Translations under genes and position numbers: made by a program
Notes under the pieces: generated by a model
What the model was told of the DNA's origin: nothing
The model's input: the letters and a program-made list of their open reading frames with translations, nothing else
Databases searched by the model: none
DNA from: Brachypterus glaber
Lineage: Eukaryota; Arthropoda; Insecta; Coleoptera; Kateretidae
Assembly (NCBI GenBank): GCA_958510825.1
Contig: OY294048.1
Location: forward strand, 35,801,026-35,865,025
Length of the DNA: 64,000 nucleotides
Direction of reading: 5' to 3'
Shown here: positions 51,501-53,819 of the stretch, piece by piece
Layout: the number at the start of each line of letters is the position of its first letter
Numbering within the stretch: the stretch's first letter is position 1

Positions 51501-51804
51501 AATATTTTTTCAATATTTAGGTACTTAAAATACAATCTTTTATCACAAGATTCCGCTTTATTATTATGTTTCACACGTCTTTTAACATAATTATTTTGTA
51601 AAGCACAATAAGATAAGCATTTTTGCTAGTAATTAGGCTAATTGCTGTCCAAGATAAGCTAAACCTTATACTTACAGGGTCTTGGTTTGGTTTTCTTCTT
51701 TTCCGCATAGTAGGGCCACTGCTTGTAGATGCTTCCAAGCTATCTAAAGAATCTTCTTCTTGCCCACGACTAGCTATAGAGCTAGTTCTTCTTCTTTTAC
51801 TCAT
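3003..51804 (-). CDS. polybromo: polybromo (PBRM1/BAF180-like), 15 exons, C-terminus outside the window
   Basis: Chromatin-targeting subunit of the PBAF class of SWI/SNF remodellers, a nuclear protein reading acetyl-lysine on histones. Joining 15 minus-strand exons gives 1344 residues with every splice phase compatible. Order: basic N-terminus (1-43), bromodomain 1 (about 45-145), BD2 (about 205-307), BD3 (about 375-470), BD4 (about 520-620), BD5 (about 655-755), BD6 (about 770-900), BAH1 (about 950-1090), BAH2 (about 1130-1280), then a Pro/Ser/Thr-rich linker. This is the known family order. The HMG box expected next is not in the window, so the gene continues leftwards. BD2-BD5 keep the acetyl-lysine Asn; BD1 and BD6 do not. 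Introns range from below 1 kb to about 15 kb and are full of transposon remnants. Identity is very secure; exact ends are inferred from splice consensus and phase. Confidence 0.97.
3186..5363. other. Polybromo intron, no exon found
   Basis: AT-rich intron. A short conserved repeat end (ACTGCTGCCAACAAAATAAT) occurs near 3867. A GC-richer patch at about 5045-5190 is open on the minus strand for some 50 codons but is not recognisable. Confidence 0.5.
5527..6230. mobile_element. Nested fold-back element, ACCGGGTGTCCC termini
   Basis: Termini ACCGGGTGTCCC and its complement. Arms match over roughly 200 bases, including a GGGGGTCGTGTGAT block and its complement. Related arms occur at 16354-18009 and 57175-57527. 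Confidence 0.7.
6285..6434. mobile_element. 150-bp palindromic MITE with CACGTGCGTAAACA arms
   Basis: CAGGT then ATTCACGTGCGTAAACAA at the left with the complementary arm at the right. The middle repeats ATTTTGGC and GCAAAAATCGCAT in both directions, so the element can form one long hairpin. Confidence 0.7.
7312..7627. mobile_element. Non-autonomous hAT element with 8-bp target duplication
   Basis: Termini CAGAGGCGGACTGG and CAGCGGCAGACTGG (12 of 14 match), the hAT pattern. The 8 bases flanking it are ACGAAGTT and GCGAAGTT (7 of 8). GC-rich inside, with short tandem repeats (GGGCCCTATGCTGTATCATC twice; GAAAC-GTCAAAGG three times). No transposase; 316 bp. Confidence 0.8.
7636..10156. other. 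Polybromo intron with degenerate ATGGCGG-type repeats
   Basis: No exon seen. From about 8095 to 8440 a motif around AAAATGGCGGATCCA recurs every 100-130 bases with TTTGAACAAAA between copies, an eroded tandem repeat. The end motif CTGCCAACAAAAGAATACTT of a dispersed repeat occurs at 8462. Confidence 0.5.
10165..10390. mobile_element. MITE family B, intact, perfect 8-bp duplication
   Basis: 226 bp with long inverted termini (ATGAAGCTGAAGTTTGCAAC inward) of almost 60 bases. The flanking 8-mers AAATCTTG (10157-10164 and 10391-10398) are identical. An 8-bp duplication suits hAT- or P-type transposition. The same element at 27746-29501 is interrupted by a LINE. Confidence 0.85.
10399..12418. other. 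Polybromo intron with a GC-rich patch
   Basis: No exon found. At 10895-10955 a GGCCCCAAATAAGC stretch resembles 38525-38575 and may be a shared retroelement tail. At 11560-11810 a GC-rich patch contains the palindrome GGCACACGGCGTGTGCC and GTGGCACACACCGTGTG; its source is unclear. Confidence 0.45.
12419..14503. mobile_element. 2.1-kb fold-back element flanked by TA (Tc1/mariner type)
   Basis: Termini CACTTCTGCTCAAAAATA and complement GAGCACAAGTG, each bounded by TA. Arms of about 0.7 kb (12419-13123 and 13797-14503) are largely complementary. A spacer of about 0.67 kb lies between inner palindromic ends reading GTGGGCTAGTGCCACCCC. No transposase seen. Confidence 0.8.
14506..16353. other. Polybromo intron with repeats, no exon
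   Basis: Contains CCAATGT/CCAACGTT-type repeats at about 14970-15065 and a dispersed repeat starting near 15115 (CAAGAAACCGAAAAT ... AAATTTACA) that recurs near 37950. From 16030 to 16350 short motifs of the type TTACCGCGAAAAC or TTTTCGAGGTAA recur. Nothing looks like polybromo. Confidence 0.45.
16800..17040 (-). pseudogene. Tc1/mariner-like transposase fragment (HTH region), frameshifted
   Basis: In one minus-strand frame KKRAGSGKRK, then after a frame change SENLLNYLREHPLRDAVQAI and NFAGSKTTACRLI. This is parallel to KRGSGRSR ... LMNYLRENPFHTGVRA ... NFSGS at 46627, so both are pieces of one transposase type: its N-terminal DNA-binding region. No DDE catalytic domain. Confidence 0.65.
17075..17625 (-). 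mobile_element. LINE 3' fragment: C-terminal part of a reverse transcriptase ORF
   Basis: A 149-residue frame with YKSLVESIITYCISVWGG and TLQSTQNCILKIILHKN, the region just downstream of the polymerase core in Jockey/CR1-like non-LTR elements. The catalytic motifs are absent (5' truncated). A short A/T-rich tail lies at the 3' end (about 17075-17110). Confidence 0.75.
18133..18305 (-). CDS. polybromo: polybromo exon 14 (end of BAH2)
   Basis: A split codon gives Cys, then RPTEVPENDVFICVSMY, the BAH2 signature, ending TEDEMYFFTKLISPPK. Donor GTAGGT, phase 0. Strongly conserved and more GC-rich than its surroundings. Confidence 0.94.
18546..18790 (+). repeat. Dispersed repeat C, copy 1 (SINE-sized)
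   Basis: About 245 bp shared with 63236-63478. Matching blocks include AAATTCACGTGAT, TCAAATA-TCTCGTTCC, TTTATCCTCACAA and AAGGTTAGTGA-ATCCCTATT. It lies in the intron between polybromo exons 13 and 14. No tRNA-type promoter boxes recognised. Confidence 0.65.
18955..19127 (-). CDS. polybromo: polybromo exon 13 (middle of BAH2)
   Basis: Reads GKSYFRGPWFVPPSEIPHTP, then FYKQEVFLSSLEDMNPV and MGKCAVLEYSDYIS. The EVFLS and GKCAV stretches are diagnostic of polybromo BAH2. Phase 2 in, phase 1 out, TTTCAG and GTAAGT boundaries. Confidence 0.94.
20012..20162. mobile_element. MITE with GGGAAC...GTTCCC ends and TTA duplication
   Basis: 151 bp, GGGAACCTTCAAGTATTACG at the left and the complement at the right, flanked by TTA on both sides (20009-20011 and 20163-20165). 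A 3-bp TTA duplication with GGG ends fits PIF/Harbinger. An extra right-end fragment of the same family lies at 20265-20310. Confidence 0.78.
20265..20310. mobile_element. Solo right end of the GGGAACGTTC MITE family
   Basis: Forty-six bases identical in type to the right terminus of the 20012-20162 element, from GTCCAAAATGATTAAAATTT to GCTCCC, without a left half. Confidence 0.6.
20395..20717. mobile_element. MITE with GTTCAACAATTATGTGACC ends
   Basis: The left end GTTCAACAATTATGTGACCG is matched by the complement of GCGGTGACATGATTGTTGAA. Subterminal C-rich tracts (CCCCTCCCCTCC; CCCCCCTAGGG). 323 bp, no ORF. Confidence 0.65.
20825..20876. repeat. Perfect 26-bp tandem duplication
   Basis: AATGCGCAATAAAACGCACC plus TTACCC occurs twice head to tail without a mismatch, in the intron between exons 12 and 13. 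Confidence 0.85.
21167..21333 (-). CDS. polybromo: polybromo exon 12 (first part of BAH2)
   Basis: Begins NVISLSNMGIDDGNTYYEQF, then VKTGDFVYVAAEGG and IAQIDSIWDT, the first strands of BAH2. Acceptor TTTTCAG, donor GTAAGT, phase 0 in and phase 2 out. Confidence 0.93.
21540..21765. repeat. GC-rich repeat block with GTCGGGCCG/CGTCGGCA motifs
   Basis: Strikingly GC-rich against the AT-rich intron. A unit of the type ATACTACGTCGGCTCAA-GTCGGGCCG-CGTCGGCAAATGAT occurs twice in tandem (about 21660-21755), with looser copies upstream. It creates an open frame on the minus strand that I do not regard as a gene. Confidence 0.6.
21890..22145 (+). repeat. Dispersed repeat D fragment
   Basis: CAAGGAAAGTTTTGCGTTAG, then TTGTTATTGCTTTTTTTTAA and a low-complexity A/T tract. 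The same order is seen at 42020-42490 and, inverted, at 55090-55500. Confidence 0.6.
22235..23830 (+). repeat. Dispersed repeat E, interrupted copy
   Basis: The halves 22235-22379 and 23627-23830 match consecutive parts of 37508-37940 (TTTTTCAACCGTGGTAAAT; then CCTGGAAAGCGAGATAGAAA and CACAACCTCACGAGT). The 1.25 kb between them is a TTAA-flanked insertion. Confidence 0.8.
22380..23626. mobile_element. 1.25-kb element flanked by TTAA, with GACGGTCCC repeats
   Basis: Inserted in repeat E; TTAA stands at 22376-22379 and 23627-23630. Termini GGGACAAAATTCAGTAATGG and GGGATCAAATTTAGTAATGG (17 of 20 match). TTAA duplication is typical of piggyBac-class elements, though the GGG start is opposite to the usual CCC. 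CGGTCCC-type motifs recur six times inside. A 108-codon Lys/Asn-rich frame (23190-23516) resembles nothing I know. No transposase. Confidence 0.8.
23947..24176 (-). CDS. polybromo: polybromo exon 11 (end of BAH1), GC splice donor
   Basis: Continues BAH1 with GYDEKDIYVCESRY and FKKIKIYPENP, then a coiled, Glu/Lys-rich linker. The most plausible donor is GCAAGT after the codon pair AAG GAG, the consensus of the minor GC-AG intron class. It leaves phase 0, as the next exon needs. No GT donor of comparable quality is seen before the in-frame stop 24 bases downstream. Confidence 0.88.
24245..24575. mobile_element. MITE with AGAGTCCGC-CGCGATAAGA ends
   Basis: Inverted ends AGAGTCCGCACGCGATAAGA and complement of TCTTATCGCGCGCGGACTCT. 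A second inverted pair inside contains AATACGACGTAAAAACGTAA. 331 bp, ending about 70 bases from polybromo exon 11 on its acceptor side. Confidence 0.75.
24705..24778. repeat. Near-perfect 32-bp hairpin
   Basis: GTCAGGTGAGGATTATAGTG and onwards pairs with its complement about 42 bases later; the arms differ at one base and enclose a 10-base loop. Possibly the remnant of a tiny fold-back element. Confidence 0.75.
24937..25209 (+). mobile_element. tRNA-derived SINE, copy 1
   Basis: A 75-base tRNA-like head: A box TAGCGTAGTGGC, B box AGTTCGATTCT inside a perfect 5-bp T stem (GTGAG/CTCAC). The acceptor ends GGGAGGC and GCGCCGA do not pair, so it is not a working tRNA. A unique body follows (CGATAAGTGAAACGGACAAT ... 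GTCCTGGACTTAGGGGATGC) and an A-rich AAACAAATAAACAAA tail. Head plus body on RNA polymerase III boxes defines a SINE. Confidence 0.85.
25409..25657 (-). mobile_element. tRNA-derived SINE, copy 2, inverted
   Basis: The same tRNA-like head and body on the opposite strand, about 200 bases beyond copy 1. The two differ by few substitutions and some short indels, so both are young. They form a 720-bp inverted pair in the intron between exons 10 and 11. Confidence 0.85.
25935..27569. mobile_element. Non-autonomous hAT-like element, 1.6 kb
   Basis: Termini CAGGGGCGTGCCAAACG and CAGGTGTGTGCCAAACG (15 of 17 match), with the CAG start usual in hAT elements. The body is AT-rich with recurring GGTCTAACTCCAA-type motifs. 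I could not define a clear 8-bp duplication and see no transposase. Confidence 0.6.
27746..29501. mobile_element. MITE family B, copy split by a LINE insertion
   Basis: The two outer parts (27746-27917 and 29448-29501) are continuous in the intact copy at 10165-10390. Identical 8-mers CTTTTTTT flank it (27738-27745 and 29502-29509). The LINE entered after ACTAGTACTT. Confidence 0.88.
27918..29447 (+). mobile_element. 5'-truncated LINE with an intact 475-codon reverse transcriptase frame
   Basis: The frame 27903-29330 takes its first codons from the MITE. The LINE part shows the fingers (GKAAGWDGLCPEHI, NYRPIAISTTFSKVLE), motif A (FLDLSKAFDRV), motif B (NGVRQGSLIAPDAFNAYIDD), motif C as SYADNMVLL, and the thumb (YLGHVIND). 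The usual YADD has become YADN, so catalysis is probably lost. The 3' end is a (TTA)n tail. Non-LTR, CR1/Jockey-like superclade; the exact clade is not determinable by eye. Endonuclease and ORF1 are missing. Confidence 0.9.
29510..29858. other. Polybromo intron, no feature seen
   Basis: AT-rich, directly downstream of exon 10's donor in transcript sense; no repeat or ORF recognised. Confidence 0.5.
29859..30523 (-). CDS. polybromo: polybromo exon 10 (rest of BD6, most of BAH1)
   Basis: The largest exon. It completes BD6 (GVYKRLDIFQEDFF, ERARKLSSLDSQIFEDA); the Asn position is Ser, so BD6 probably does not read acetyl-lysine in the usual way. A Glu/Ser linker follows, then BAH1 (YKVGEFVYLD, PHIVMIERLFE, FLEREVFKSN). 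Ends in phase 1 at GTAAGT. Confidence 0.95.
30738..31080 (-). mobile_element. MITE family A, copy 2
   Basis: Reverse-complement copy of the 782-1121 element, of almost equal length, with the same AGGCGTCAGCCAAGCAGG centre. It lies in the polybromo intron between exons 9 and 10. Confidence 0.7.
31815..33515 (+). mobile_element. 5'-truncated LINE with reverse transcriptase C-terminal half and TATC tail
   Basis: A 458-codon frame (31815-33191) starts just before RT motif B (GVLQGEPLSPLLFALF). It contains an intact YADDLVIL motif C, thumb (YLGVNFNT), a long C-terminal region and a CCHC-like CX2CX9HX4C motif (CSVCNLQEKETIIHL). The fingers, motif A and upstream domains are missing, so it is dead by truncation. 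The T-rich 3' part ends in a (CTAT)n array at about 33473-33514, a microsatellite tail seen in several LINE clades. It lies antisense within polybromo. Confidence 0.9.
33473..33514 (+). repeat. (CTAT)n microsatellite
   Basis: About ten tetranucleotide units starting CTATCTGTCTATCTATC; the 3' tail of the adjoining LINE. Confidence 0.95.
33941..34035. mobile_element. Short perfect hairpin of family F (43-bp arms)
   Basis: Perfect 43-base inverted arms (ATATAAAGAACTTTCACTTT...) around a 9-base loop. The same arm is the outer part of the 68-bp-arm hairpin at 57335-57477. Both are bordered by a TTAATGGCCGTGAAAGCTT flank on one side. Confidence 0.9.
34103..34378. repeat. 138-bp tandem duplication
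   Basis: The segment from CAAATACTTCTTCCTTCTTC to TCCTGTTTTGATTATA appears twice head to tail, with no difference that I can see, in the intron between exons 8/9 and 10 of polybromo. A recent event, or an assembly duplication. Confidence 0.9.
35010..35522 (-). CDS. polybromo: polybromo exon 9 (bromodomain 5, start of BD6)
   Basis: The first base completes a Pro codon, then YKPRVKHHQS. BD5 shows MKLPSKLEYPDYYEVI, HPIDMEEI and DNACTFN with the Asn. After a Glu-rich linker BD6 begins (AAIQDILLTLFTTVYNHQDE). Ends in phase 2 at GTACGT. Confidence 0.95.
35523..36457. other. Polybromo intron 8, left part, no feature seen
   Basis: Ordinary AT-rich intron DNA between exon 9 and a half MITE at 36458. 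No repeat or ORF recognised. Confidence 0.5.
36458..36556. mobile_element. Half MITE of the GGGAACGTTC family, forward
   Basis: Starts TTA-GGGAACGTTCAAGTATTACG and runs through GGACCCCCACTCCCCCTG to the block CCCATG-complement and TAACACTCC, where similarity ends. It is the mirror of 41790-41885; the intact form is at 20012-20162. Confidence 0.7.
36557..37016. repeat. Minisatellite-bearing repeat G beside the exon 8 donor
   Basis: Three to four copies of a roughly 110-bp unit (TTTTCGTGAAAATTGGTAT, GTTTTTGAGGT, TAAATCCACCCC) end in TTTCACGCGCGGGGGTGG and ACTGGGCAGTGTATTTTAT. The donor of exon 8 follows within about 10 bases. The same unit and terminus occur at 53820-54800 and, inverted, at 55505-55800. 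Confidence 0.7.
37028..37344 (-). CDS. polybromo: polybromo exon 8 (bromodomain 4)
   Basis: Begins CEDGRKPMLGFMQKPSKK after a long pyrimidine tract and TTTCAG. BD4 has LYPDYYDVI, EPIDFLEI and SNCRQYN with the binding Asn. Ends in phase 2 after a Lys/Glu/Arg-rich tail at GTAAGT. GC content is visibly higher than in the surrounding intron. A minisatellite-bearing repeat ends only about 10 bases beyond this donor. Confidence 0.95.
37508..37940 (+). repeat. Dispersed repeat E, copy without the TTAA insertion
   Basis: GTTCGAGGGTATGTTGTAAA, CAACCGTGGTAAATTTGGC, TCGCTTTAAGCTTAAGA, CCTGGAAAGCGAGATAGAAA and CTCGGATAAGGGA in order. It passes uninterrupted over the site where the other copy carries 1.25 kb, and has its own smaller difference near 37745-37850. 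Confidence 0.75.
37941..38121. repeat. Dispersed repeat shared with 15115-15200
   Basis: GATCAGTACAAGGAACCGAAAAT ... AAAATTTACAAGTCGATAT closely resembles the region starting at 15115 and, more loosely, CAGATACGATGTTTCGGAAT at 47720. It lies next to the donor of exon 7. Confidence 0.5.
38122..38280 (-). CDS. polybromo: polybromo exon 7 (basic linker and start of BD4)
   Basis: Fifty-three codons: an acidic start (GTDSDDDK), a Lys/Arg/Pro-rich linker with GRPPKD resembling an AT-hook or nuclear localisation patch, then the first helix of BD4 (LKKRLHTLAKHLLEYS). Acceptor AACTAG, donor GTAAGT, phase 0 both sides. Confidence 0.92.
38281..41174. other. Polybromo intron 6, no exon or intact element seen
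   Basis: AT-rich. A block at about 38500-38600 (AGAGCCCCAAATAAGCG ... GCTTGTGCTGGGTGCT) resembles 10895-10955, perhaps a shared LINE or SINE tail. Otherwise no feature. Confidence 0.45.
41175..41237 (-). CDS. polybromo: polybromo exon 6 (21-codon exon closing BD3)
   Basis: Reads DAVRLQKTMQVKVQELLDID then Gln, matching the short helical tail of BD3 in polybromo proteins. Flanked by TTTTCAG and GTAACA, phase 0 both sides. Its homology and exact phase identify it despite its length of only 63 bases. Confidence 0.9.
41790..41885. mobile_element. Half MITE of the GGGAACGTTC family, reverse
   Basis: From GGAGTGTTACGCCCATG to CGTTCCC followed by TTA. Only the right half of the 20012-20162 type is present, broken at the same internal base as the forward half copy at 36458-36556. 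Confidence 0.7.
42020..42490 (+). repeat. Dispersed repeat D, longest copy, beside the exon 5 donor
   Basis: AAGAAAGTCTTGCGTTAGTA, then ATCGGTCGGTCTGTCGAAAA, TGTGACCACAATAACTCAAG and a T-rich end closing GGCAGCAGTATTTTTTTTT. This terminus also occurs near 3867, 8462, 55090 and 56396. The copy ends about 30 bases from the donor of exon 5. Confidence 0.65.
42521..42808 (-). CDS. polybromo: polybromo exon 5 (bromodomain 3)
   Basis: Ninety-six codons from GIPPGTDNNPMWALF. BD3 shows PFWKLPSKRFYPDYYKEI, NPMSL and ENAKKYN with the conserved acetyl-lysine-binding Asn. Ends LYK at a GTAAGA donor, phase 0. The next exon supplies the end of helix C. Confidence 0.95.
43337..43766. mobile_element. 430-bp MITE, GGGGCTGTCCATATATTAC ends, TTA duplication
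   Basis: GGGGCTGTCCATATATTACT at the left and complement of ATATATAGACAGCCCC at the right. Perfect TTA duplication (43334-43336 and 43767-43769). Contains the G-rich array at 43400-43443 and a short frame without known domains. PIF/Harbinger-like by ends and duplication. It sits in intron 4 of polybromo, 25 bases from exon 4. Confidence 0.82.
43400..43443 (+). repeat. G-rich tandem array (GGGGGGAGA)n
   Basis: About four units of the type GAGAGGGG/GGGGAGAGG. Many runs of at least four G make quadruplex formation likely on this strand. It is part of the MITE. Confidence 0.8.
43792..43971 (-). CDS. polybromo: polybromo exon 4 (charged linker between BD2 and BD3)
   Basis: Sixty codons starting VIKAKKLEIEEKEANRM, highly charged, then a Lys/Thr/Pro stretch and an acidic end (EDDDEDR). 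No domain; it is the spacer between bromodomains 2 and 3. Bounded by TTTTTAG and GTAAGT, phase 0 on both sides, so it could be skipped without a frameshift. A 430-bp MITE ends 25 bases inside the intron after its donor. Confidence 0.88.
44083..44563 (-). CDS. polybromo: polybromo exon 3 (linker and bromodomain 2)
   Basis: The first base completes a Lys codon left open by exon 2. About 70 residues of Asn/His/Thr-rich low-complexity linker precede BD2, which shows LPSKKKYPDYYEVV and the canonical NACLYN with the binding Asn. Ends after MALKK at a GTAATT donor, phase 0. The linker looks longer and more Asn-rich than in vertebrates, a common insect trait. Confidence 0.94.
44751..45560. mobile_element. 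Fold-back element, TAGGGTGGACCTTA ends, copy 2
   Basis: Arms of about 300 bases match in inverse order (CTAAGGGTCC-AGTTGGACCC; AAATTACGCAAAAATCG; TTTAGTGTTTTAGGGGCAAC). At the centre is a hairpin with CAAATAAGAGGCC / GGTCTTATTTG. Ends match the 5364-7226 element. TA flanks fit Tc1/mariner-like transposition. Confidence 0.75.
45441..45746. repeat. 153-bp tandem duplication over the end of the fold-back element
   Basis: The segment ATTTCAAGATTTTCTGGGTC ... ATGTCCTAACTA occurs twice head to tail with few substitutions. It copies the element's right end plus 33 bases of flank, so the duplication postdates insertion. Confidence 0.85.
46028..46338 (-). CDS. polybromo: polybromo exon 2 (bromodomain 1)
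   Basis: Opens MELCHQLYEII directly after a TTATTAG acceptor and carries almost all of BD1, including FIRVPKRRQEPRYYDVV and NPIDL. Where most bromodomains have NAxxYN, this one reads NTKAFY, so the acetyl-lysine-contacting Asn is replaced, as is known for polybromo BD1. Ends in phase 2 at a GTAAGT donor. Confidence 0.95.
46430..47020 (+). pseudogene. Internally deleted Tc1/mariner-like transposase gene
   Basis: ATG at 46627 opens 93 codons with a helix-turn-helix (SVREIATELNVANSTIMRAKKKL), a KRGSGRSR hinge and NYLRENPFHTGVRA, as in the bipartite DNA-binding domain of this class. Right after NFSGS the frame stops. In a shifted frame EELRQGIIEAWHAKITPNYTNQL follows, like a transposase C-terminus. 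The DDE catalytic core is missing, so this is a deletion derivative. Identification rests on motif pattern. Confidence 0.75.
47021..48965. other. Polybromo intron 1, mostly featureless
   Basis: AT-rich. Two inverted copies of a short repeat occur at about 47465-47540 and 47700-47760 (GATACGATGTTTCGGAA-TTACAAGGC). Near 48310-48335 and 48895-48915 AACTGGAAAAGTGGGGTTA and its complement form a wide inverted pair. No exon recognised. Confidence 0.45.
48966..49165 (+). repeat. Degenerate minisatellite, about 45-bp unit
   Basis: Units of the type GCTTAGATGCAGCTGCA-TTATCAGAAAATTTAAATG recur with many differences. More copies are seen at 49690-49841 and 50080-50135. Confidence 0.55.
49302..49418. 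repeat. Imperfect hairpin, possible small MITE
   Basis: GGCCTATCCAAAGACTCGCA pairs with the complement of TGCGAACCTCTGGATAGGCC about 100 bases away; arms of about 30 bases with some mismatches. Confidence 0.55.
49690..50135 (+). repeat. Minisatellite split by a MITE
   Basis: Continuation of the 48966 array (TTAGATGCAGTTGCTTATCA, CTTAGATGCAACTGCAG). It is interrupted at 49842 by a MITE with an AAT duplication and resumes after 50076 (GGCTTAGACTTCCCAGAAAA). Confidence 0.55.
49842..50076. mobile_element. Palindromic MITE, second copy, AAT duplication
   Basis: 235 bp, GGGAACGTTCAAGTATTACG at the left and the complement at the right. Inner blocks ATTCATACACTTCATACCCC and AATATGAAATCTCTACAGCC are shared with 2476-2697. 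AAT flanks both ends (49839-49841; 50077-50079). Confidence 0.82.
50140..51675. other. Polybromo intron 1, no feature seen
   Basis: AT-rich intron next to exon 1; short minus-strand frames here have no recognisable content. Confidence 0.45.
51676..51804 (-). CDS. polybromo: polybromo exon 1 (start codon, basic N-terminus)
   Basis: Encodes residues 1-43, beginning MSKRRRTSS and ending NQDP. It is rich in Arg/Lys and Ser with an acidic patch, as in the family N-terminus and probably carrying a nuclear localisation signal. The ATG complement is at 51802-51804. The donor GTAAGT follows codon 43 exactly (phase 0). The intron to exon 2 is about 5.3 kb. Confidence 0.93.
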
Positions 51805-52775
51805 TGTAATCTATTTAGCAAAACATACCAGTCAATTGTACAACTCCAATTTGATGCTTACACCCAAATACTACCACTAACTTAAGGGATCGCCCCACAA
51901 CTATGTAATCGAATACATTAGGGGTCCCTAAAAGCTATTAAACGCTACAATTTGGCTAAAATGTATAGTTCACCCTAGTTCAAGAAAACTACTCTAATGT
52001 AAGTATAGGTTACCCAGTTGCTCTCGTTATAAAATCAGCTAATGCACTAAAACTTTTATATTTTTAACACTTCTGAGTATAAAGAATTTATCATAACACA
52101 CGTTTATCATATCGAATTAATCGTTTTGATAAAAACAGAACTTATGTAAATTAGGCGCGACAAGCGACTCATCGACTCGACGTTCGATGTGCAATGGCGG
52201 CTAACGATGTTTAGAGAGAGACAAAGTTATGCGACTTGCGAATGTTAGAAAAGGACGCAACCATCACACTTTCTGGATCTCCACCATTTTGAAAAATAAA
52301 CCATCTTGTGTAATTTTCATTGGACAAAAGAGCAACATTCATACAATGTTTTTTACCGCTAAAAAAATACGAAAAGTATATGTATTTACTTAAACTATAT
52401 CTAAATGCTATTAAAATATTTGTTTTTATTAATTAATGATAATTTTCACTAACTTTTTATATATAAAGGATAAAACTCATACAAACCATTAAGGTTTTTA
52501 TGAATATTACACATTTGAACAAATGAAATGTTGCGGGAATTATAAACAGGAAAGTTAAAATTTTATGCTAGCATAATATAAGCTTATTTAAGTTTTACAG
52601 TGACTTATGGTATATTCGTATTTTATTTTTTATTACTTTATAATGCAAAAAATTTATTGTCAAGCTAAATTCTTTAAAAAATAAAAAGACAATAAAATAT
52701 TCTAATAAATCAATTTATTTAACTGTTAAATTTTAACATCAATTTACTCAACAAGATATTTAAAACTCTAAAAAG
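51805..52775 (-). promoter_or_regulatory. Upstream region of polybromo, with an ATGGCGGC motif
   Basis: No gene between the polybromo start and the MMADHC stop. A more GC-rich island at about 52150-52330 holds ATGGCGGC (52194-52201, YY1/Pho-like core) and a CCAAT-type ATTGG. The promoter and 5' untranslated exon of polybromo probably lie here. The rest is AT-rich, with the 3' end of MMADHC at the right. Confidence 0.35.
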
Positions 52776-53072
52776 TTAATACATTTCTGTCTTTTTCATA
52801 AACACATTATTTAAATGATTTTTATTACATGGAGCATTAGTGAATAAGCTACCAACAAAACTCTTTTTTGATGAGTCTTCATTAGAAATTATCTTACAAT
52901 CTTTAATTTCAAAGATTTGAAAATCCAGACATCGAAACTTTTCATCAGACTCATACAAAGTGTTTGGAGAAGTAGGAACCAAGTAAGGACGACCGGAAAA
53001 TGGATTTATGAAATCTGCCCAGTAGCCTGCTGATCTTAGTTTATCACAAACATTTTTGGCTGCTATCAAAAA
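52776..53072 (-). CDS. MMADHC: MMADHC exon 4 (C-terminus and stop)
   Basis: Starts FLIAAKNVCDKLRSAGYWAD and runs to a TAA. It holds the most conserved part of the protein, GYWADFI, the LYESDEKFR motif and VGSLFTNA. Ninety-eight residues plus stop. Confidence 0.95.
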   Translation of the reverse strand, partial: FLIAAKNVCDKLRSAGYWADFINPFSGRPYLVPTSPNTLYESDEKFRCLDFQIFEIKDCKIISNEDSSKKSFVGSLFTNAPCNKNHLNNVFMKKTEMY

Positions 53073-53758
53073 CTAAAAAATATATAATAAAATCATAATA
53101 ATAACTATTTAAGTTTATAACTTACCATTTTTGCCATTTTTTCAGTTTCTTCTTCCTTGTTCTTCCTCATATCTTTAACATTTGGCTTTAATGAAATAGT
53201 AATGACAGATAACTCAGCATTATCCAGAGTACGATAAGGAAATAGATCACAGACAGTTTTACGCAACACAGTTGGACAGGACTGAACTCTACATAATATA
53301 CTACTATTTACATCGGCGGTCTGAAATAAAATATTATAATTAGAGACTAATTAATTATTATTTAAAATTAAGTATACCTACTTCCAGATTAACATCGTCA
53401 ACCTGTTCCATGATAAGCTCATGGTGACTTTTAATTGTTGTTTGTGTATCGTACCATGCTAAACCAATATGCCCAGGAAGGAACAAAGGGAATCCATTAG
53501 AGGCAAGCAATTCATAATTAGGGTCTCTCCATACTAAATTACTTGTTTCTAAAATAAAACAATATTTTTTGTTGCATCATAACGTATTAAGAGGTTAAGT
53601 TGAATTTTACCTTGGGGTTCAGCCCTCCTGGATTTTACGGGCCTATATGAAGAATCTGCATTATTGATTTTTCTAGAATAAGCTCTGAATGCTTTATTGA
53701 AGTTTGATAGATTGTTCGGCGTTAATTTTGAGATGCGACAAAAACATCTTATTGACAT
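52776..53758 (-). CDS. MMADHC: MMADHC-like cobalamin trafficking protein, complete, 4 exons
   Basis: Orthologue of the methylmalonic aciduria and homocystinuria type D protein, which takes vitamin B12 from MMACHC and directs it to cytosolic methionine synthase or mitochondrial methylmalonyl-CoA mutase. Four exons with matching phases give 268 residues; the human protein is 296. Diagnostic is the C-terminal SAGYWADFINPFSGRP, NTLYESDEKFRCLDF and VGSLFTNAP. The N-terminus is rich in Arg, Ser and Asn with few acidic residues, compatible with a mitochondrial targeting peptide. The start is fixed by an in-frame TAG two codons upstream. It lies upstream of polybromo on the same strand, the two start codons about 2 kb apart. 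A minisatellite-type repeat begins within about 100 bases upstream, so the promoter is short or includes repeat DNA. Confidence 0.95.
53126..53320 (-). CDS. MMADHC: MMADHC exon 3
   Basis: Sixty-five codons: TADVNSSILCRVQSCPTVLR, then DLFPYRTLDNAELSVITIS and a Lys/Glu-rich helix. CP-x-LR-x(3,5)-LFP is the family pattern for the core nitroreductase-like domain. TTTCAG acceptor, GTAAGT donor, phase 0. Confidence 0.94.
53382..53548 (-). CDS. MMADHC: MMADHC exon 2
   Basis: Two bases complete the split codon, then TSNLVWRDPNYELLASNGFP, FLPGHIGLAWY and SHHELIMEQVDD. The FPLFLPGHIG stretch matches the conserved PGNIG region of the family. Phase 0 out at GTAGGT. Confidence 0.93.
53611..53758 (-). CDS. 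MMADHC: MMADHC exon 1
   Basis: Starts MSIRCFCRISKLTPNN, a basic, Ser/Asn-rich leader typical of mitochondrial import, and ends in phase 1 at a GTAAAA donor after AEPQ. Too divergent to identify alone; placed by the exons that follow. Confidence 0.88.
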
Positions 53759-53782
53759 GTTCTAAACTTGACATTTGGTTTC

Positions 53783-53790
53783 TGACGTCA
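53783..53790. promoter_or_regulatory. CRE-type palindrome TGACGTCA upstream of MMADHC
   Basis: Perfect ATF/CREB consensus, 25 bases before the MMADHC start codon, in the roughly 60-100 bases between the gene and the repeat upstream. Function is inferred from sequence and position only. Confidence 0.35.
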
Positions 53791-53819
53791 TGCGTAGTTG
53801 CCCTAGATGTTGCTTTCCC